Shown: positions 34,755-49,100 of the stretch, in pieces
How positions within the stretch are numbered: position 1 is the first letter of the stretch
Layout: each line of letters starts with the position of its first letter
Assembly: GCA_950295325.1 (NCBI GenBank)
Contig: OX485808.1
Span: 64,501 to 128,500, forward strand
DNA from: Polytrichum commune
Lineage: Eukaryota > Streptophyta > Polytrichopsida > Polytrichales > Polytrichaceae
Length of the DNA stretch: 64,000 nt
Direction: 5' to 3'
Made by a program: the position numbers and the translations under genes
Notes under the pieces: generated by a model
What the model was told of the DNA's origin: nothing
Database searches by the model: none
Seen by the model: the letters and a program-made list of their open reading frames with translations, nothing else

Positions 34755-37700
34755 ATGGGGAACAAGCTAGCCCGCACCACACAGGTGTCGCCATCGGAGT
34801 ATTATTTACACGATTTGCCGTCTTCCTACAACTTGGTGTTGAAGGAGGCCCTGGGAGGTGGCCGATTATTGAAGTCGGTCCAGTGTGTTCACGATGAAGG
34901 GCTGTTGCTGGTGAAAGTGTACTTCAAACGAGGCGAATCTCTTGATTTGAAGGTACTCTCCCTGTCTACGTGGATGGGCTCTTTGGCTTGTCGATTGACT
35001 CATCGAAATGCCAAACCTTCACGGGCTCTTTGTTAATTGGAGAATGAGTTCCTATTATGACTTTTGCTGGTATGTGTCTATAGCTCGATGCTTTCCTATT
35101 TACCATCTCACGTCTCTTGGGCCTGAGCAGGAGTACGAGAAGAAGTTACATGAAATTCGAGATCAGCTCAAGGACATTGAACACTCGCATGTATGGCCTT
35201 TTCAGGTGAGGAGGTTATTCCAACCTTTAATCCTACCTATAAGTTTATTCTGAATCTGCCTCATTTGAGCACGAGCATTTGCTGAATTCGTTTTTGTGTT
35301 GGTCCCGGTGCTAATTGATATGGTATTTTTAAATCGGTAAATTTCCTGAATTCAGTTAAAATTTGCATTAGCAATTGGTACGGAGCGTGGAGCCCTGCAA
35401 GTGCTAGGTATCATTCTCGACGTACCAATTGTGGCACTGACTGAGCACAACCGACGAAGTGCTTGACAAATCAATGGATGACGAGGTCATAGATACATAT
35501 ATATTTCCCCTTCGAGTCTAAGCGTGACTCCAGCAATCTTGATTCAGGGAACACATGTAATATAGATCGTCAGAGCCCGAGTCAAGAAGAGCTGTGGAAA
35601 ATTTGAAATCGTCCAGGCTATAAAATGATAGAAGATTCAGGTGCCCTGGATGATTGAGCCATGACGAGGACTGTCTGCTCATAGAAGCGATTCTGCCTTC
35701 ATATCACCGAAGAGATCGTGTCTCTAAATGCGTTTTTAAAGATTATATGTTTGCAGTAGAGAAAGTTTGAAAGGTTTTCTAGAGGTCATAGTACATCATT
35801 ATGCCAAGCATATCACCTCGGTGCAATGATTACTTCAGTTTACTTCAGTATGTGTATGCACATATGGAGAAGGGTTGGTGTGTTGTACAGGGCATACCCT
35901 TGGAGGTCCTATTGCCGGAATCATTACCCAAAAACTTGAACCTAATTGTAGCTGTCTGATTTCTGGCAAGAACTACATGGAGATGTAAAGGGAAGAAGTA
36001 GTAGTAGAAGAAGAAGCAAGACATGTATCTTGCTCTTGTACACTGTCTCTTGTCATTTCTATGTGAAGGACAATATTCCTGTGTTTTTGTAATCGGCTCT
36101 TAATTTGTACTTCAATATGTTGTATTCTACATGTTCAGTTCTATGTCCTGCAAGGGTTTTTCCGGACTTGGTATTTTGTTTTGTTTATTTTCAGTCTATA
36201 GAATGGACTTACATTGACTTGTAAGCGCAATGCAGCATTGGCTTGAGACTGATAAGGCGGCCTTCTTATTACGACAATACTTCTTCAGTAATTTGCACGA
36301 TCGCATCAGTACACGTCCATTTCTAAGCCTAATTGAGAAGAAATGGCTCGCTTTTCAGGTATTTGTTTCTGTTGCATTTTTAAAAATGATGGGGCCTTGT
36401 ACAGTTGGCAATTTATCTGGATCATGAACTTTGGTTCCTTCCTTGCCTCAAAGATGTTGATATCAATGTGAAGACAATAGTGATTGTATATGTGCACTTC
36501 TGTTTCTGTCAATGAAGAAGATTTGCCTGATGTGAATGAGCATTTCTTGTGGCTTTTGCAGCTGCTACATGCTTTGAAACAGAGCCATGAGCGTGGAGTG
36601 TGTCACGGTACTTGCTTGAACATTACCTGTTTTAATTTCTTGACAGACTCATGGATATCAAATGATTAGAGATCCTTCGAAATTATATGGTCATATTTAT
36701 TTGAATCAACATTATGTAGGATCAATCAACTTGAGAAAAAGTCCTTATTAGTGATCCTAGTGATTGTGATTAATCTGGAGATGCAGGTCTTTATAGCCCA
36801 ACATAACTTCACAATAGTTAGATTCTTGTAGTCCATTTAAGATGCTTGATTGGGATAGTACCATAATTATCTGTATTCTTCACTTCTGCCTCCCTTATGT
36901 AATGGGTTCACAATGGCCTTCAGATCGTTTCATAATAAATGAAAGCTTGAAATTGTACAGTGCTTGCATACTGGTCCAATGAAATGAATACAAATTGATA
37001 GTTGTTCAACGAGGAATAGTTGACTTCAAAACCTTCATTCTTTTTAATTAACATGGATATGGCATTTTAGTGTCCAATGTGAATATGGCAGTTATTTTTT
37101 ACTGTTCTTTTGAAACCTCTGGATCTTGATGAACTGATCTTGGGTGGCCTACATTCGCTTCATGACAGCGACCCCTAGTCCTTTCATCTGTTGTTAGTTT
37201 ACAAGTCTTATTTGTACTTATGATTTTGTTGGTTGATTGTCTTATTGGCAGGAGACATAAAGTGTGAGAATGTGTTGGTTACATCATGGAACTGGGTGTA
37301 TCTGGCCGACTACTATGGTTCTCTGAAGCCCACCTTTTTACCATTGGACAATCCATCCGATTTCTCCTTCTTTTTTGATACAGGAGGTCGGCGTCGTTGT
37401 TATTTAGCACCTGAGGTCTGGAAAATCTATACCTTCTCTTCTCTGCTTTCCAAATAGTTCAGGTTTTGGGCTTGTGCATTGTGGCAAAAAAAAGATTCTG
37501 TGGCTTTTTACTGCGAATTCTTGATTTTTCACTTTTTGAAACATCATCCCTGATTACATAGCCAGGTTAAGTATATTCTTTGTCTTTCTTTCTTTACAAC
37601 CCTCTTTTTATCCCTACTTCATTACATGGGTTTCTCCCTCTCTTCAATGCCTGTTTTGCACAGCTTATTCTTGTCAACACTAATCAGAGGAGATTATCTT

Positions 37701-40700
37701 AGTGTATATGGTTACTGCTTGGATGACAGTGCTTAATTATATCTGCACCAAGTCTGCGAGGTTAAAACCTCTTTGAAGTGCATGCTTGCCACTATTTGGC
37801 TATTTCTGCATGTTTGCTATATTTTCTAATTCATTGGTGTTCTTGTTTGCATCCTTTGGATTGCTTTAGGTTGAGTATGTAACCCTAGTATATCTGGTTT
37901 AGCCCTCTCTTGGTTACTTACTGGGCTATGTACTAGTTACCTACATCTGTATGTGTTGTCTGAAACATGATACCACAAGGATATGTATGCATATTTCAAT
38001 TTGTAGAAACTTGATACTATCATTGTGCACAGTAGGTTCCTAAGAGTCAAAGGAGCATGAAAAATTCAGTATGATTCCATGTGTTGCATGCAGAGATTCT
38101 ATGAGCCCAATGTTGACCCGCATACAACTCTAGATGCTCCACTAACGCCTGCAATGGACATCTTTTCTCTTGGGTAAGCGTTTGCTTGAAAGATTGGTTA
38201 CTCTCAAGTTGAGTAGGTCTACATATTTTATTTGTTTGAGAATACTCAAGTGATAATGTTTAAGAATATCCGTCTAGGTGGTGTGTATTTTCTTCAGGTT
38301 CTTAAACGTTCTGGGTAAATCAACATTTTGCAGTACCAATTAAAAGTATGTCTACAATGTCAGGTGCGTTATTGGGGAGATGTTTCTGGAAGGAAAAGCA
38401 CTATTTGATTTGTCACAACTCCTAGCTTATCGGAAGGGAAATTTTGATCCGCGCCCATCACTTGAGAAGGTGATTCTCATTCCTTTATGCCCTTTAGGCT
38501 GACTGATTTTTGAAACATACCAGTGTCTTAAGGTTGATTTTTGGTGTACCAGTAATATTCTCCTAATGATTGCAGGGTGTGGTATTGATAGAATGCCCAT
38601 GATTCCATAGTCAAGCAGCTTTTTGTTTATTGTTGGAAGGGCCTATTGTTACAAGGGAATTTCTTTGCATAATGATGTTTACTTGTCTATTGCATGCCCA
38701 GATCCCAGATGCCGGAGTGCGTGATATGATTCTGGATATGATTCAAGTTCTGCCAGACAAGCGCTCTACTCCAGAAGAGTACTTGAAAATGTGGTCTCCT
38801 TCAGTATTTCCAGATTATTTTTCACCCCTTCTGCATGACTTCTTCTCATATCTTGTTCCTCTGGACACTGATAATCGAGTAAGTCACTAACTCTTTCTTG
38901 GCAATTTTTGTGACCTGAGTTCTTGTTAATTGTGAGGTCTTCTGAAATTTGAGATTGAATTGAATTTAAAAACTATTAACATCCTGAAACAGTCTAATGT
39001 CCCAAAGTACTACTGAGGATATGCAGCCATATTTGTCATTTGTGAAATTATTCTCCTGAGCTAAGTAACTTGGAGATTTTTTACGAGAATCTGTTGGAGA
39101 TTGTGGGTTTACTATTTAAAGTCACATGATGAGGTGAGGACTACCTGTTATGTTTATTTCTCTCGTAATCATGCGTATATCTTGAACAGGTGGCTGTGAC
39201 ACAAACCTTTTTCCCAGAAATTCGCAAGCAAATGCTTGCAGATTCTCATAGGCGGCAAGCACGGGAAGGAGGGAGTGGCGGTATTGTTGATTTGGTGTCC
39301 CCTAAGAGACCCAGCATATCACCTTGTCAAAATAATGAAGGCCATGGTGTTGGAGATTTTATTGTAGATGAACTTTTTACTGCCGACTCACCAAATTATT
39401 TGTCGGAAATTCATCTTCATCCAGATACAGCATCTGGTTCTCCACACCGAGTCAAAGCTGCAGCTGTGGCCATGGCCGAGGCTGCGTCTGCTGTCGAAGA
39501 GGTTGTCACTGAGGAGGTTAGCTCAATTCTTTCTTTGATCTTGCTTGTGATCGGCGGGCTTATTGGTACTTTTCAAAGATGTGAAAGTGGATAGAGTGGA
39601 TCATATCTTATTGGTGTTTGTTTTCCTTTGAGCCCTGAGGGTACTTAATTCTGTGTGTTTGTAGACTGTGAGGTAAAACTGTAGATGTTCAGTTTTTGTT
39701 GCTGGGATCAATTGGCTGTATTAGCGAACAGTTTTAAAATGCAGGCTGAAAGCTATGCTATCTAGAACATTCTTTTCCAGTTTATTGTCAATAGTTCTGG
39801 TACACAAGCCATCTTATCTCATCCAAGAATTTGAGCTCATTGGTGTAGCCAAATTTTCATCTGGCTGTAGGTTTATGAGAACCAGGTGAGAGAATCAGGT
39901 GGCATATTTAATGAACGACTTCTCCACACTGGCGAAGTTACCATGCCTAGTTATGGAATCACAGGGTCTGGTCGACGAAAAGATGATGTTAGTCTTCCTG
40001 TGGAGGGCGGATGGAGGTGGGATGGGGATTGGGAAGTTGACTTAAGCTGGGCTCAGAGTGGTATGTTGCGCACAGAACTTCTTGTCTCTACTGTGTATCT
40101 TACTTGGATTGCCCTTGGCTACACCCAATCTTCATTTGAGGCTTAGCAGTGTGCATAATGAGTCGTGATGTTGAGTATTTGTATTAAATGAAACTGCTAT
40201 TGAACTAGTGCTCCTGAGCAAATACAACAGTTTTGAAGTTGCACTTTTACTTCAGTGTCATGATTGGTGTGAAAGGACAGTTATTTTTGTAATTCCCGAG
40301 ATATTTAATAGTGTCAGTCCTGTCTTTGCAGGGGTAGGAGCTGATGAAGAAGGTTGGAAATATAGGAAGATGAATACTGGTGATTCAGAGGGTGAAGGGG
40401 GAGTTCCTGCCAAGAATGAAGGTGTTGGTATGAAGGGGAGTGCATTAGGGGACAGTGCCCTCAAACGTACCTTGTCTACATCTCGTGGTTGGACATCCAC
40501 TTGCACATCTGATTGCATGTGGAGGCAAAGGAAATGGATACGCAGGCGCCGAAGGCGACCTTGCCACCCCCTGCTGGTCTTGCAACCAAGTGCCGTATCA
40601 CCATCTAAGTCAGGAAGTAAATTTGAGGGATCACCTATACGATCCTCCAAGGTCCTGGATAGTGGTTATGAGGTGGTTAATGAACAACCACAGAAATGTG

Positions 40701-43700
40701 AAGGCATGGTTCTGATAGCAGCCCTTTTGTGTTCATGCTTGCGTAATGTCAAGCTGCCCCAGGCTAGACGAGGTGCTATCCAGCTACTTAAAGAGTCCTC
40801 TCTTTACATAGATGATGATGCTCGACTCCAGCATGTAATACCTTATGTTGTAGCCCTACTATCTGATTCCGCTGCAATTGTTCGATGCGCTGCTCTGCAA
40901 ACTTTGTGCAATGTATTGTCTCTGGTGCAGGTAAATCCTCTCCCTGTATGACCTTGTTTTCTGTCACTGGATGCCTCCTTGATCACTGCCTCCTGAGCTA
41001 CCCTTTCATTACAATGAGTAGGAGATATGGAGAATTGGTTTAGCTTGTCATCTCCCTGCAAGAATGTCACTATGATCCATTTTTTAGCTTTGAATTATGT
41101 GAGTAACTACTGGGGCAGGTTGTGCATTCTGAGTTGGCATAGTCATCCATGGCATCCATTCAAAGATATTAGTCCTCAATATGAAAATATGGTAATTCTC
41201 TCTACTTACAATTTCCTTGGCTGAAGGTGTTCCCGCCAAGTGATGCAAAAATATTCCCAGAATATATTCTACCCTTGCTGTCAATGTTACCAGATGATCC
41301 AGAGGAGAGTGTTCGCATTGCGTACGCTGCAAATATCCACAAGATTGCGGAGACTGCAAACAGGTTCATGACGCACTCACAGGAAATTCATGAGATAGGA
41401 GGTCTGGATTCTCCATTGAACCGTGCAAAAGGCTCGTACATGGAGAGGAAGCTAATGAGTACTGTCAAGCATACGGTACGCTTATTGACCTTGTCATTGT
41501 TTATTTTACGCTTCACTGTTCACTTTCATTTTAGAGAGTGCTTGTTGTAGATCAAAGCATCTGGGTGTAGTTCCTTCAAAACCTGAGGAGCTTGTGACTT
41601 GCTTAAGTTGGCTTCTTCAGTGTAGGTCTTCAGCATGACTATGTCCTATACTAATGGATGTGTAAATGTTCTTGTGCTGTTAAGAATACAAATTTATTTT
41701 TGTACTGTGGAATAGGTTCTATGGAGAGAAAAAAACTTGGGCAATTTGATGCACTGATTTGCAATGTTCCAACCTATGAGTGTTTGTCCCATTTTTGTTG
41801 AGGTTTGATGTTTTATGTGCCAAGCTTGCAACTACAACTAGGTATAGGCCACACATTCAGGATTATATAGTTGTGTGGATGGTGTTTCATGGAACAGGGG
41901 AATTCAGGGCCTGGAGGCACAAATCTTGCGGTGGGGCGCACTGAAGGAGAGCTTGCACATTTGAGAGAAACAATTGCTCGTGTTATACAAGAACTAGTGA
42001 TGGGTCAAAAACAAACTCCAACAATTCGACGGGCCCTTTTACAGCATGTGGGGTCTCTCTGCCGTTTCTTTGGTCCCAAACAGAGCAATGACTTTTTGCT
42101 GCCAATTCTTCCTGCTTTTCTCAATGACCGTGATGAACAGTTACGGGCAGTATTCTTTGAGCATATTGTTCATGTGTGTCTTTTTGTTGGACAAATGAGT
42201 CTGGAAGCCTATTTGCTCCCTTATGTAGAACAAGCTCTCAATGATGTGGAGGAAACAGTGATAGTCAATGCAACAGAATGTCTTGCTGCTCTTTGTACAC
42301 ATCGTCTTCTCCGTAAGAGGGTGCTACTAGAGGCTGTTGAAAGAGCATCTCCACTTTTGTGCCACCCAAGCCAATGGGTACGGAGGGCAGCTATTACTTT
42401 TGTAGCTGCAACAAGTGCAAATCTAGAGCCAGCTGATTCTTATGCTTTTTTGTCACCAATTCTGGAGCCATTTCTACGACGAAAACCTGCTTCTTTGTGT
42501 GCTGAGGCTGCCCTACTAGCATGCCTTAAACCACCGGTCTCAAGGGAGGTATTCAATCGTGTTTTAAGTGATGTCATGTTCCTGCAAAATGAGAGGGAGA
42601 AGGCACTTGCAACCAAACAGGGTAATCAAAAAATGAAGAGCCGGCGAGTTGCTCCCATTCAGCCTGCTCCTGAGCTTGCTGTGGGTAGTGGTCTGAGACC
42701 TGCAACTGACAGGAAAAGAAGTGAAAGAGGTGGAGACTATTCTTCCATATCAAGCGATGTCCCTCAAGGTCCACCTAGAGGTGCTGCCAAACGAAGTGGA
42801 GTTCCCAGTCTTGTACCTCAGTCTCTGCAGAAACCAGCTACTGTGGAAAATGATGATGGAGAAAAAATGAAAGCAATGGAGGGCTACATCCGGAACTTGT
42901 CCAGCACCATGCAAACACGGATGCATAATTGGGAGGCAGAGAACACAGAGAAACTTCAAGGATCTGCCATTGGTTTTGCAGCTGGTGTTGGTGCTGGGTT
43001 TTACTCAAACTATGATGGTTCTTCTGAAGGGATTCCTCTTTACTCAGTTCCCTTGAGTGAGAGAAAGCTTGATCATCCTCCATCAGGACAAGGAGGAATG
43101 GTGCAGGGCGGGGATGCTAACCCTTCCTTCAATGAAGAGTGGAGCAGAGTGTTTGGTGTTCGGCAGGGATCAATGCCCTATCTCATGGCAACAATAGCAG
43201 GGACTCCAATAAGCCCTTCATTAGGTCCAGCGTCCTCACAATGGGCAAACATTGCTGCTCATGCATCCATGTCTTCTGTGGAGCCCTCTTTACACAGGTA
43301 TAAGCAATCAATCTCCAGGTTTTATTTCGGTGCCCACAGAAAATGCTTGCAGCTTTATCTGCATTTGATATAAATGCTTTGGAATCTCAACCTTTCCCTC
43401 ATCCCTCTTTCTTCTGATTTCGTGAAGTTTAAGTAGCCTTTGCTCCTTTCCTGTCATCTTCAGAGTGATTTGTGTGCCTCCTTGAAACCATGTCATGCGA
43501 TATGGTACTATTTGGCTTTTGTAATCCTTAGTTATCCCAAACTCACCCATCACTTCATACTATTGGTGTCTGCATCTCTTGGTTGATCTTTTAGGGAAGC
43601 CATCTTACTAAGAATGTACCTGCTGCTAGGCCTGTGTTGGTCACTTGCAGGAATTTTAGTATGATAAAGTAGTGGCATTTTTGCAGATCACACGTGGCAA

Positions 43701-46700
43701 TGACAGGTTCGAGTGCCCCACGGCTGCTTGCAGGATCTGTGTATCAGGGAGCCAATCCTATTTCTTACAGGAAGTTTGAAGTGCTGAAAGATGCTGCAAG
43801 ACAAGATTCTGGGGAAGGTTTTCTGGCCACTGGGTTTGGAAGTGGCATCAACAGCATGGCGACCAGCAAAGGCAGTGTAGCATCGACTTCTGAAATGCTT
43901 GGAGGTGGGAACTTGACCAAGCCCAGTTCCAATGAGATCTCTTCTAGTGAAGTATCTCTTGACTCGTGCAGCCCTCCATTGGGATCATCAGGAGCTGCAG
44001 AAAGCTCTTGGAGGCCCCGTGGTGTTCTTATTGCACATCTTCAAGAGCATCAACGGGCAGTGAATGAGGTTGCAGTTTCCAGTGACAATATATTTTTGGC
44101 AAGTGCATCAGATGATGGAACGGTGAAGATCTGGGATTGTAGAAAACTTGAGAGAGACATTTCCTTTAGGTCACGCCTGACTTATCCCCTACAAGGCGAA
44201 GGACGTGCACTTTGTGTATCTATCTTGGGTAATGGGCATCAAGTTGCTGCAGCCTCCAGTAAGGGAACTATACATGTGGTCACAGTTGATTATGTGGCAC
44301 GACTGGGAGGCAGTTCAGATCGTTACACTGGTATCTCAGATACTCGGAAGCTGGACACCCAGGAGGGTAATGTTTTGACCATGCAAAACCTTGTCACTGA
44401 AGGACCTTCTCAGCTGCTGTACAGTACACAGAGAAATGGCATTCACCTTTGGGACCTGAGGACCCAAACTGATGCTTGGACATTAAGAGCAAAACCAGAC
44501 CAAGGGTTTATATCGGCAATTTCAGTAGATCCTGCATGTAATTGGTTGGTGTCAGCAACATCTCGTGGAGTATTGACGCTTTGGGACTTGCGCTTCCAGG
44601 TTTGTCATTCTCAATCCATCAGTGTGTATAGAATTCTATTAGTGGTTGCTTTCACACGCTTTGCATACAGCAAGGCTGTGGCCTTCTCTTGTGGGTTTGT
44701 GGGTCTGACACAACTATTATTACTTTGATGGCGACACCATTATCTCAGCTGGCAAGTCTTGGACCTAAGTTAATTTTTTTAGGATTCACTTGTCCCTATG
44801 TGGTTCAAGACATGGCAACGTAGAAGGTTCGTCATCTTCCACCAGTCTGGGCTTGGATGTTGTTTGTGAGGAAGTAGAGAAGATAAAGGTCCAAGTAAAT
44901 GTGAAAGGATCAAGCAAGGCCTTCCTCAGCAAGTGTAGAATGTAACCCGCATTGAATGTTGTCATCTATGAAAGCCTAACAAATTGGAGCTCTTTGTTTT
45001 GGTAGGCTCTTCAACATCAAACCCTCTCCAGTGAATTGACTCTACAAGATTATCAGAAATTTTGTCCGGCAACTGTGCCAATAAATGTATTCTAAATCAG
45101 GAGAGATCCTGAGAAGCAGTCATCTCAAACATCTCACTAATTTCTGTATCAAGCTCAGTTTCTATCATCTATATTGATGTCATCTTGTCAACTTTCCACA
45201 CAGATCCCAGTCAACATGTGGCAGCATCCAGCATGTTCTCGAGTTGAAAGCATGTGCGTCTTAGTTCCTGGTACAGGCACAACAGCAGCAACAAGCCAGC
45301 GTCCATATGTTTATGTTGCTGCTGGGCGGAATGAAGTAGCTCTATGGAACGCAGAAGATGGAACATGTCATCAGGTATTAGCTTTGTTTCCATCAAAAAG
45401 AACGGAATCTTGATTATGAGGAATTGGAGAATTGAGCACTCTAGTAATCAATACATCACAACACTTCTGGCATAATGTTTGAGTAGGTATGATTTCTCTG
45501 GAAGGATATGTTTTTGTAAAATATCCGCTGCCCAAATATGATAGATGTTCTAATTTATTGCTGCTGCTTCTAAAAAGTTTAAGTTTGGTGCTGGCTTGTG
45601 CTTAATGCAGGTTCTTAGGTTGTACTCTGATGTGGTGAACAATGACATGAATACTGTTCCAGCAGCTCTCAGTCAACCTGTAGCAAGCTCTCAGTCTGCA
45701 AGAGACACCAATTTTGTACGTGGTGTAAAACTGACCGATTACCGTATGGAGGAGCTAAATGAGCCTCCTCCTAGGTTGCCGGGGGTTCGTGCACTCCTAC
45801 CTTTGTCAGGAGGACTTGCTCTTCTCACTGCTGGATCAGACTGTCAGATTCGAATGTGGGATCGGTTGAGGTTAGCTGCTCTTGTCTATAATCAAAGTCA
45901 CATCATATTTGGACTAAGGGCCCCAGTCTCTTGCTGATTGTTTATCTGGTCACCTGTTTGACAAGGAGTTTAAAATACCTTGAAATACTTAAGTTAGTTG
46001 AATTGATGACTATTCCTTGTAAGTCTCACATAATATGTTTTCTTGCTCGCTGTGCAGTGGCTCCATTTTCCTGCAGTGCGATTGGCTTGCCTTGTGTATG
46101 CTGTTGATACATTGCTTTCTATAGATGTCTAATAAGTGTTTGATTGCAGACCTGAACGAAGCTATTGTGTAAGTGGCCCCACCACTTCAAGGAGTTCAGG
46201 AACCACAGATGTTCCCACATATGAACTACGTTCACTGACAGGTGTCCGTATTGTCCAGGTTGGTGCTCTAAAATCTTTGGTGTTCCTAAGAGTCGTCGTT
46301 TTGTGTAGCTGAGTTTGAGTGCTGGGAAGCACTATCCATGGTTGCCTGGGGACCCCATGAATCTTCTTTTGATGGATGCAGAGATCACTGCATTTTTTTC
46401 TGGCTTTATCGCCAACAGCAATGGCCTGCACAATGTGGTTTTAGTTCATCAGAGTATGTTAGTTAGTGGGGGTCATGAGACTCTCTATGAGCCACCGAAA
46501 TGATCGACGGACTCCATAGTGTGCTTAAACGGGTAGTGGCCATGGTACCAATAAGATTGCACTAGATGCTTTGATTTGTTTTCTTATCAGAATGACCTGC
46601 ACCTACTCACAGGAAAGAATTCATGATCCTGGAATGACCTGGTTGGGAATCTGTTATCTTGCAGGAGACACCCGGAATGGACAGTGGCAGTCGCTCATCA

Positions 46701-46856
46701 TCGAGCAAAAATGTGTCAAAGAATGGGTTGTCAGCAGCTGCTGTGGACAGTGCTGGCTGTCATCGTGACTGCATACTCAGTCTTGCCTCTGCTCAAACTA
46801 ACCAACGCCTTCTGATATCAAGCAGTAGAGATGGTGCTATCAAGGTCTGGAAATAA
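34755..46856 (+). CDS. VPS15: VPS15 / PI3-kinase regulatory subunit 4, complete
   Basis: Eighteen exons: 34755-34952, 35131-35205, 36236-36358, 36562-36607, 37252-37415, 38094-38173, 38364-38469, 38702-38878, 39190-39516, 39871-40060, 40332-40930, 41227-41475, 41898-43297, 43687-44599, 45204-45374, 45611-45870, 46150-46258 and 46665-46856. All joints are in phase; the predicted protein is 1792 residues. Domains in order: an MGNK N-terminus for myristoylation, a protein kinase domain ([38 protein letters not shown] in the place of DFG, CYLAPE), HEAT-type helical repeats ([53 protein letters not shown]), and C-terminal WD40 repeats ([23 protein letters not shown], ending [12 protein letters not shown]). 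VPS15 holds VPS34 and ATG6 in the class III PI3-kinase complex on endosomes and autophagosomes. The length exceeds the roughly 1500 residues of Arabidopsis, mostly from Ser/Gly/Arg-rich linkers in exons 9-11 and 13-14. Confidence 0.97.
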
Positions 46857-48210
46857 GTCAACAGTACTTCAATATCGCTCCAATTCTGTTCCGGGATGTG
46901 ATTGTAAATTCATGTTAATAGAAGGCAAATAACCAGAAGTTGGAGGGGTAACAGCAGCGACCTTTGTTCCTACATATTTGGAGGAAATGGGAAACCCTGT
47001 ATGTTTCAGAGCCCTGTGTGTTTCGTTTGAAGAGTGTAGAACTCTTGCAAACCAGGTAACTGAATGACACAGTTCTGGTGCAAGCCAATTCATTATTGTA
47101 AATAGTAGTGCAGCTCAAGTTATGGTCACAGGACCTTTGTTGTAAAATATCCTTTTTCAGTAATGTAGAAAAACGAGGATCACCTTCTGGTTCCAGCTTG
47201 ATGAAGTTGATGATTCAGTGTCGGATACCGTTCATGGAAGTCAATTTGATTTATTAACAGTTCATGCACCTCCACTTCGCGGAAATTGTTGAAGACTTTG
47301 AGCCTTTAATGAGCTTCAATGAACACATCCTTACCCGTGGAGTCAAAAAGAGTATTTTGGACCATGGTGCCCAGTTCGCTCCATGGAACTTGACCTTAAG
47401 CCTCATGTCTCACGTCAAAGTGCGTTCTTTGATTACCTGTCATATCTTATTGGCCGAATTTGGAGAACTTCTCAAACAATTATATGCTCTCAAGCTTATT
47501 ACGGGCTTTCAACAACGGCTCGTCCACCAATCCCCCTCTTGGCTAGTCAGTATAGCAACCTTGCTATCCCAACACATGGCCAACTCCAAAATCCATGCAT
47601 CAGAAGATATTTGAAGGCATTTGGATCATACATGAGATTGGGATAGCCCAACATTGTCAAAGTTTCCAAGTTGGGCAACATTGAATAAAGACATGTTTTC
47701 TATTATTTGATCATGGGGTTAACCCTTTATTGCCACCCAGAGGCCCACAAGCTCTCTCAAAGAGAAGCCACTACAAAGCCATTTCATGTCTTCATCCGAG
47801 GCCCGCACTAGGAATGGAGATTCTTTAATGTTTTAAGACTAGGTATGTGCAATTCTCGATTGTTTTTGTTTGAATATGGAGAACAATGTTCTAAAGTTTT
47901 TTTTGAAGCTTGGAGGTCACTAGGACTTGAACGAGGAAGCAAATTTTATCCATGGGTTATTGGCCCATTGCAAGTATCAACCATCTTTCTAATGTGTACC
48001 CCCAACCAAAATTGTTTTAAAAATTGTTATTCAAGATCATTGTGAGAGGCACTCATCATCCGGTCAATGAACTTTGACCACCTCTAGAATAGGGAAATTT
48101 CAACTCCAAATTTCAAATTCCTCACATATGTGTATTGTAAATATATATAGCTGGTCCTATTTTTTAATGAACCTCTTTCACCTTGTCAACCAAATTTAGA
48201 AAAAAATTCA
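46857..48210 (+). other. VPS15 3' flank and intergenic DNA
   Basis: The first ~250 bp probably hold the VPS15 3' untranslated region. Two overlapping open frames at 47264-47646 have no recognised motif. Nothing else is assignable. Confidence 0.4.
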
Positions 48211-48430
48211 CTACACTAAACGTTGTGGTTAGTGTCACTTACAGTTTGGAGTTACACAATGCTATATCTTTACTATAATTGTAAATTTTTCCAAGTAAAA
48301 ACATTAATGTTTTATAATGTCCAAACAACCAATTTGACATTTGTTGACAAAAAATGAGATATGCAATAAATAGTTGTAGCATTGTGTGATTCCAAATATT
48401 AAGTGACACTAAATACAATATTTAGTGTAG
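48211..48430. mobile_element. MITE family T, short copy
   Basis: Starts CTACACTAAACGTTGTGG..TTAGTGTCACTTA and ends TAAGTGACACTAAATACAA..TTTAGTGTAG, an inverted pair of about 33 bp. It is 220 bp and non-coding. Related ends are at 23624-24010 and 54149. Confidence 0.78.
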
Positions 48431-48708
48431 TTGCCCCAACTTGGGAACTTTGCAATTGTTGGATCTTCCCAAGGTCCTTTGTGATGGAGTTGGTTTGCAT
48501 ATACAAGTGGTTGATCATAAAATTTGTTGATGATAGTGGGTTGAGTTGCCCTTGACATCAAATATTTGACAATTTGAAGGTGATGTTGGCAAACATATGG
48601 ACTTCAATTACAAATTATAGATAACTCTTTGAGAATCTTGAAGTGAATCTTTATTTCAATTTTGTTGAATTTTTAGGTGAAATACTTATGAGTTAACTAT
48701 AGTATAAT
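48431..48708. other. Spacer between two MITEs
   Basis: Nothing assignable. Confidence 0.3.
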
Positions 48709-48982
48709 GGCCGGTTTACACCATGGACCATGAAATCACACCATGGAAGATGGCCTTTTTCTACTAGAACACCCCTTTTGTCTCTCCCACTGCAAAACCC
48801 ATTGGACCATGTCAATGAATAATGTAGGCCTTAAAATATGTCTTTTGGGGACCTCAAACTCCATGGTCACTCTCACATTTTGTCCTTGGTGTAAACCAAA
48901 GTGGTCCCGGGATGAGTTCAACAACCAATCACATATTTTACAGAGCCTTGGGACACCTTCATGGCCCATGGTGTAAACAACC
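48709..48982. mobile_element. MITE with TTTACACCATGG ends
   Basis: The left end GGCCGGTTTACACCATGGAC and the inverse of the right end GGTTGTTTACACCATGGGCC match over about 24 bp. The interior is non-coding. No target duplication could be read, so the class is open. Confidence 0.6.
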
Positions 48983-49009
48983 CCTAAACCATGTTGTTCC
49001 CAATTTGGG

Positions 49010-49100
49010 CAAACCAACCCATACACTCGTTCCTTGTTGGATGCCTAAACCCTTGCCTCCAAGGAACCAATGTACAGGTTGGTTCACCCCAACATGTTGT
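49010..49100 (-). repeat. Short dispersed repeat shared with 55725-55800
   Basis: ACACTCGTTCCTTGTTGGAT and CCAAGGAACCAATGTACAG recur as the inverse complement at 55725-55800. It directly follows the MITE at 48709-48982. Confidence 0.65.

Noticed and set aside
40258-40650. 130-codon minus-strand open frame
   Set aside because: Shadow of VPS15 exon 11; composition follows the sense coding strand.
47264-47646. Two overlapping open frames (116 and 87 codons)
   Set aside because: No recognisable motif, no splice context, downstream of VPS15; probably decayed repeat.
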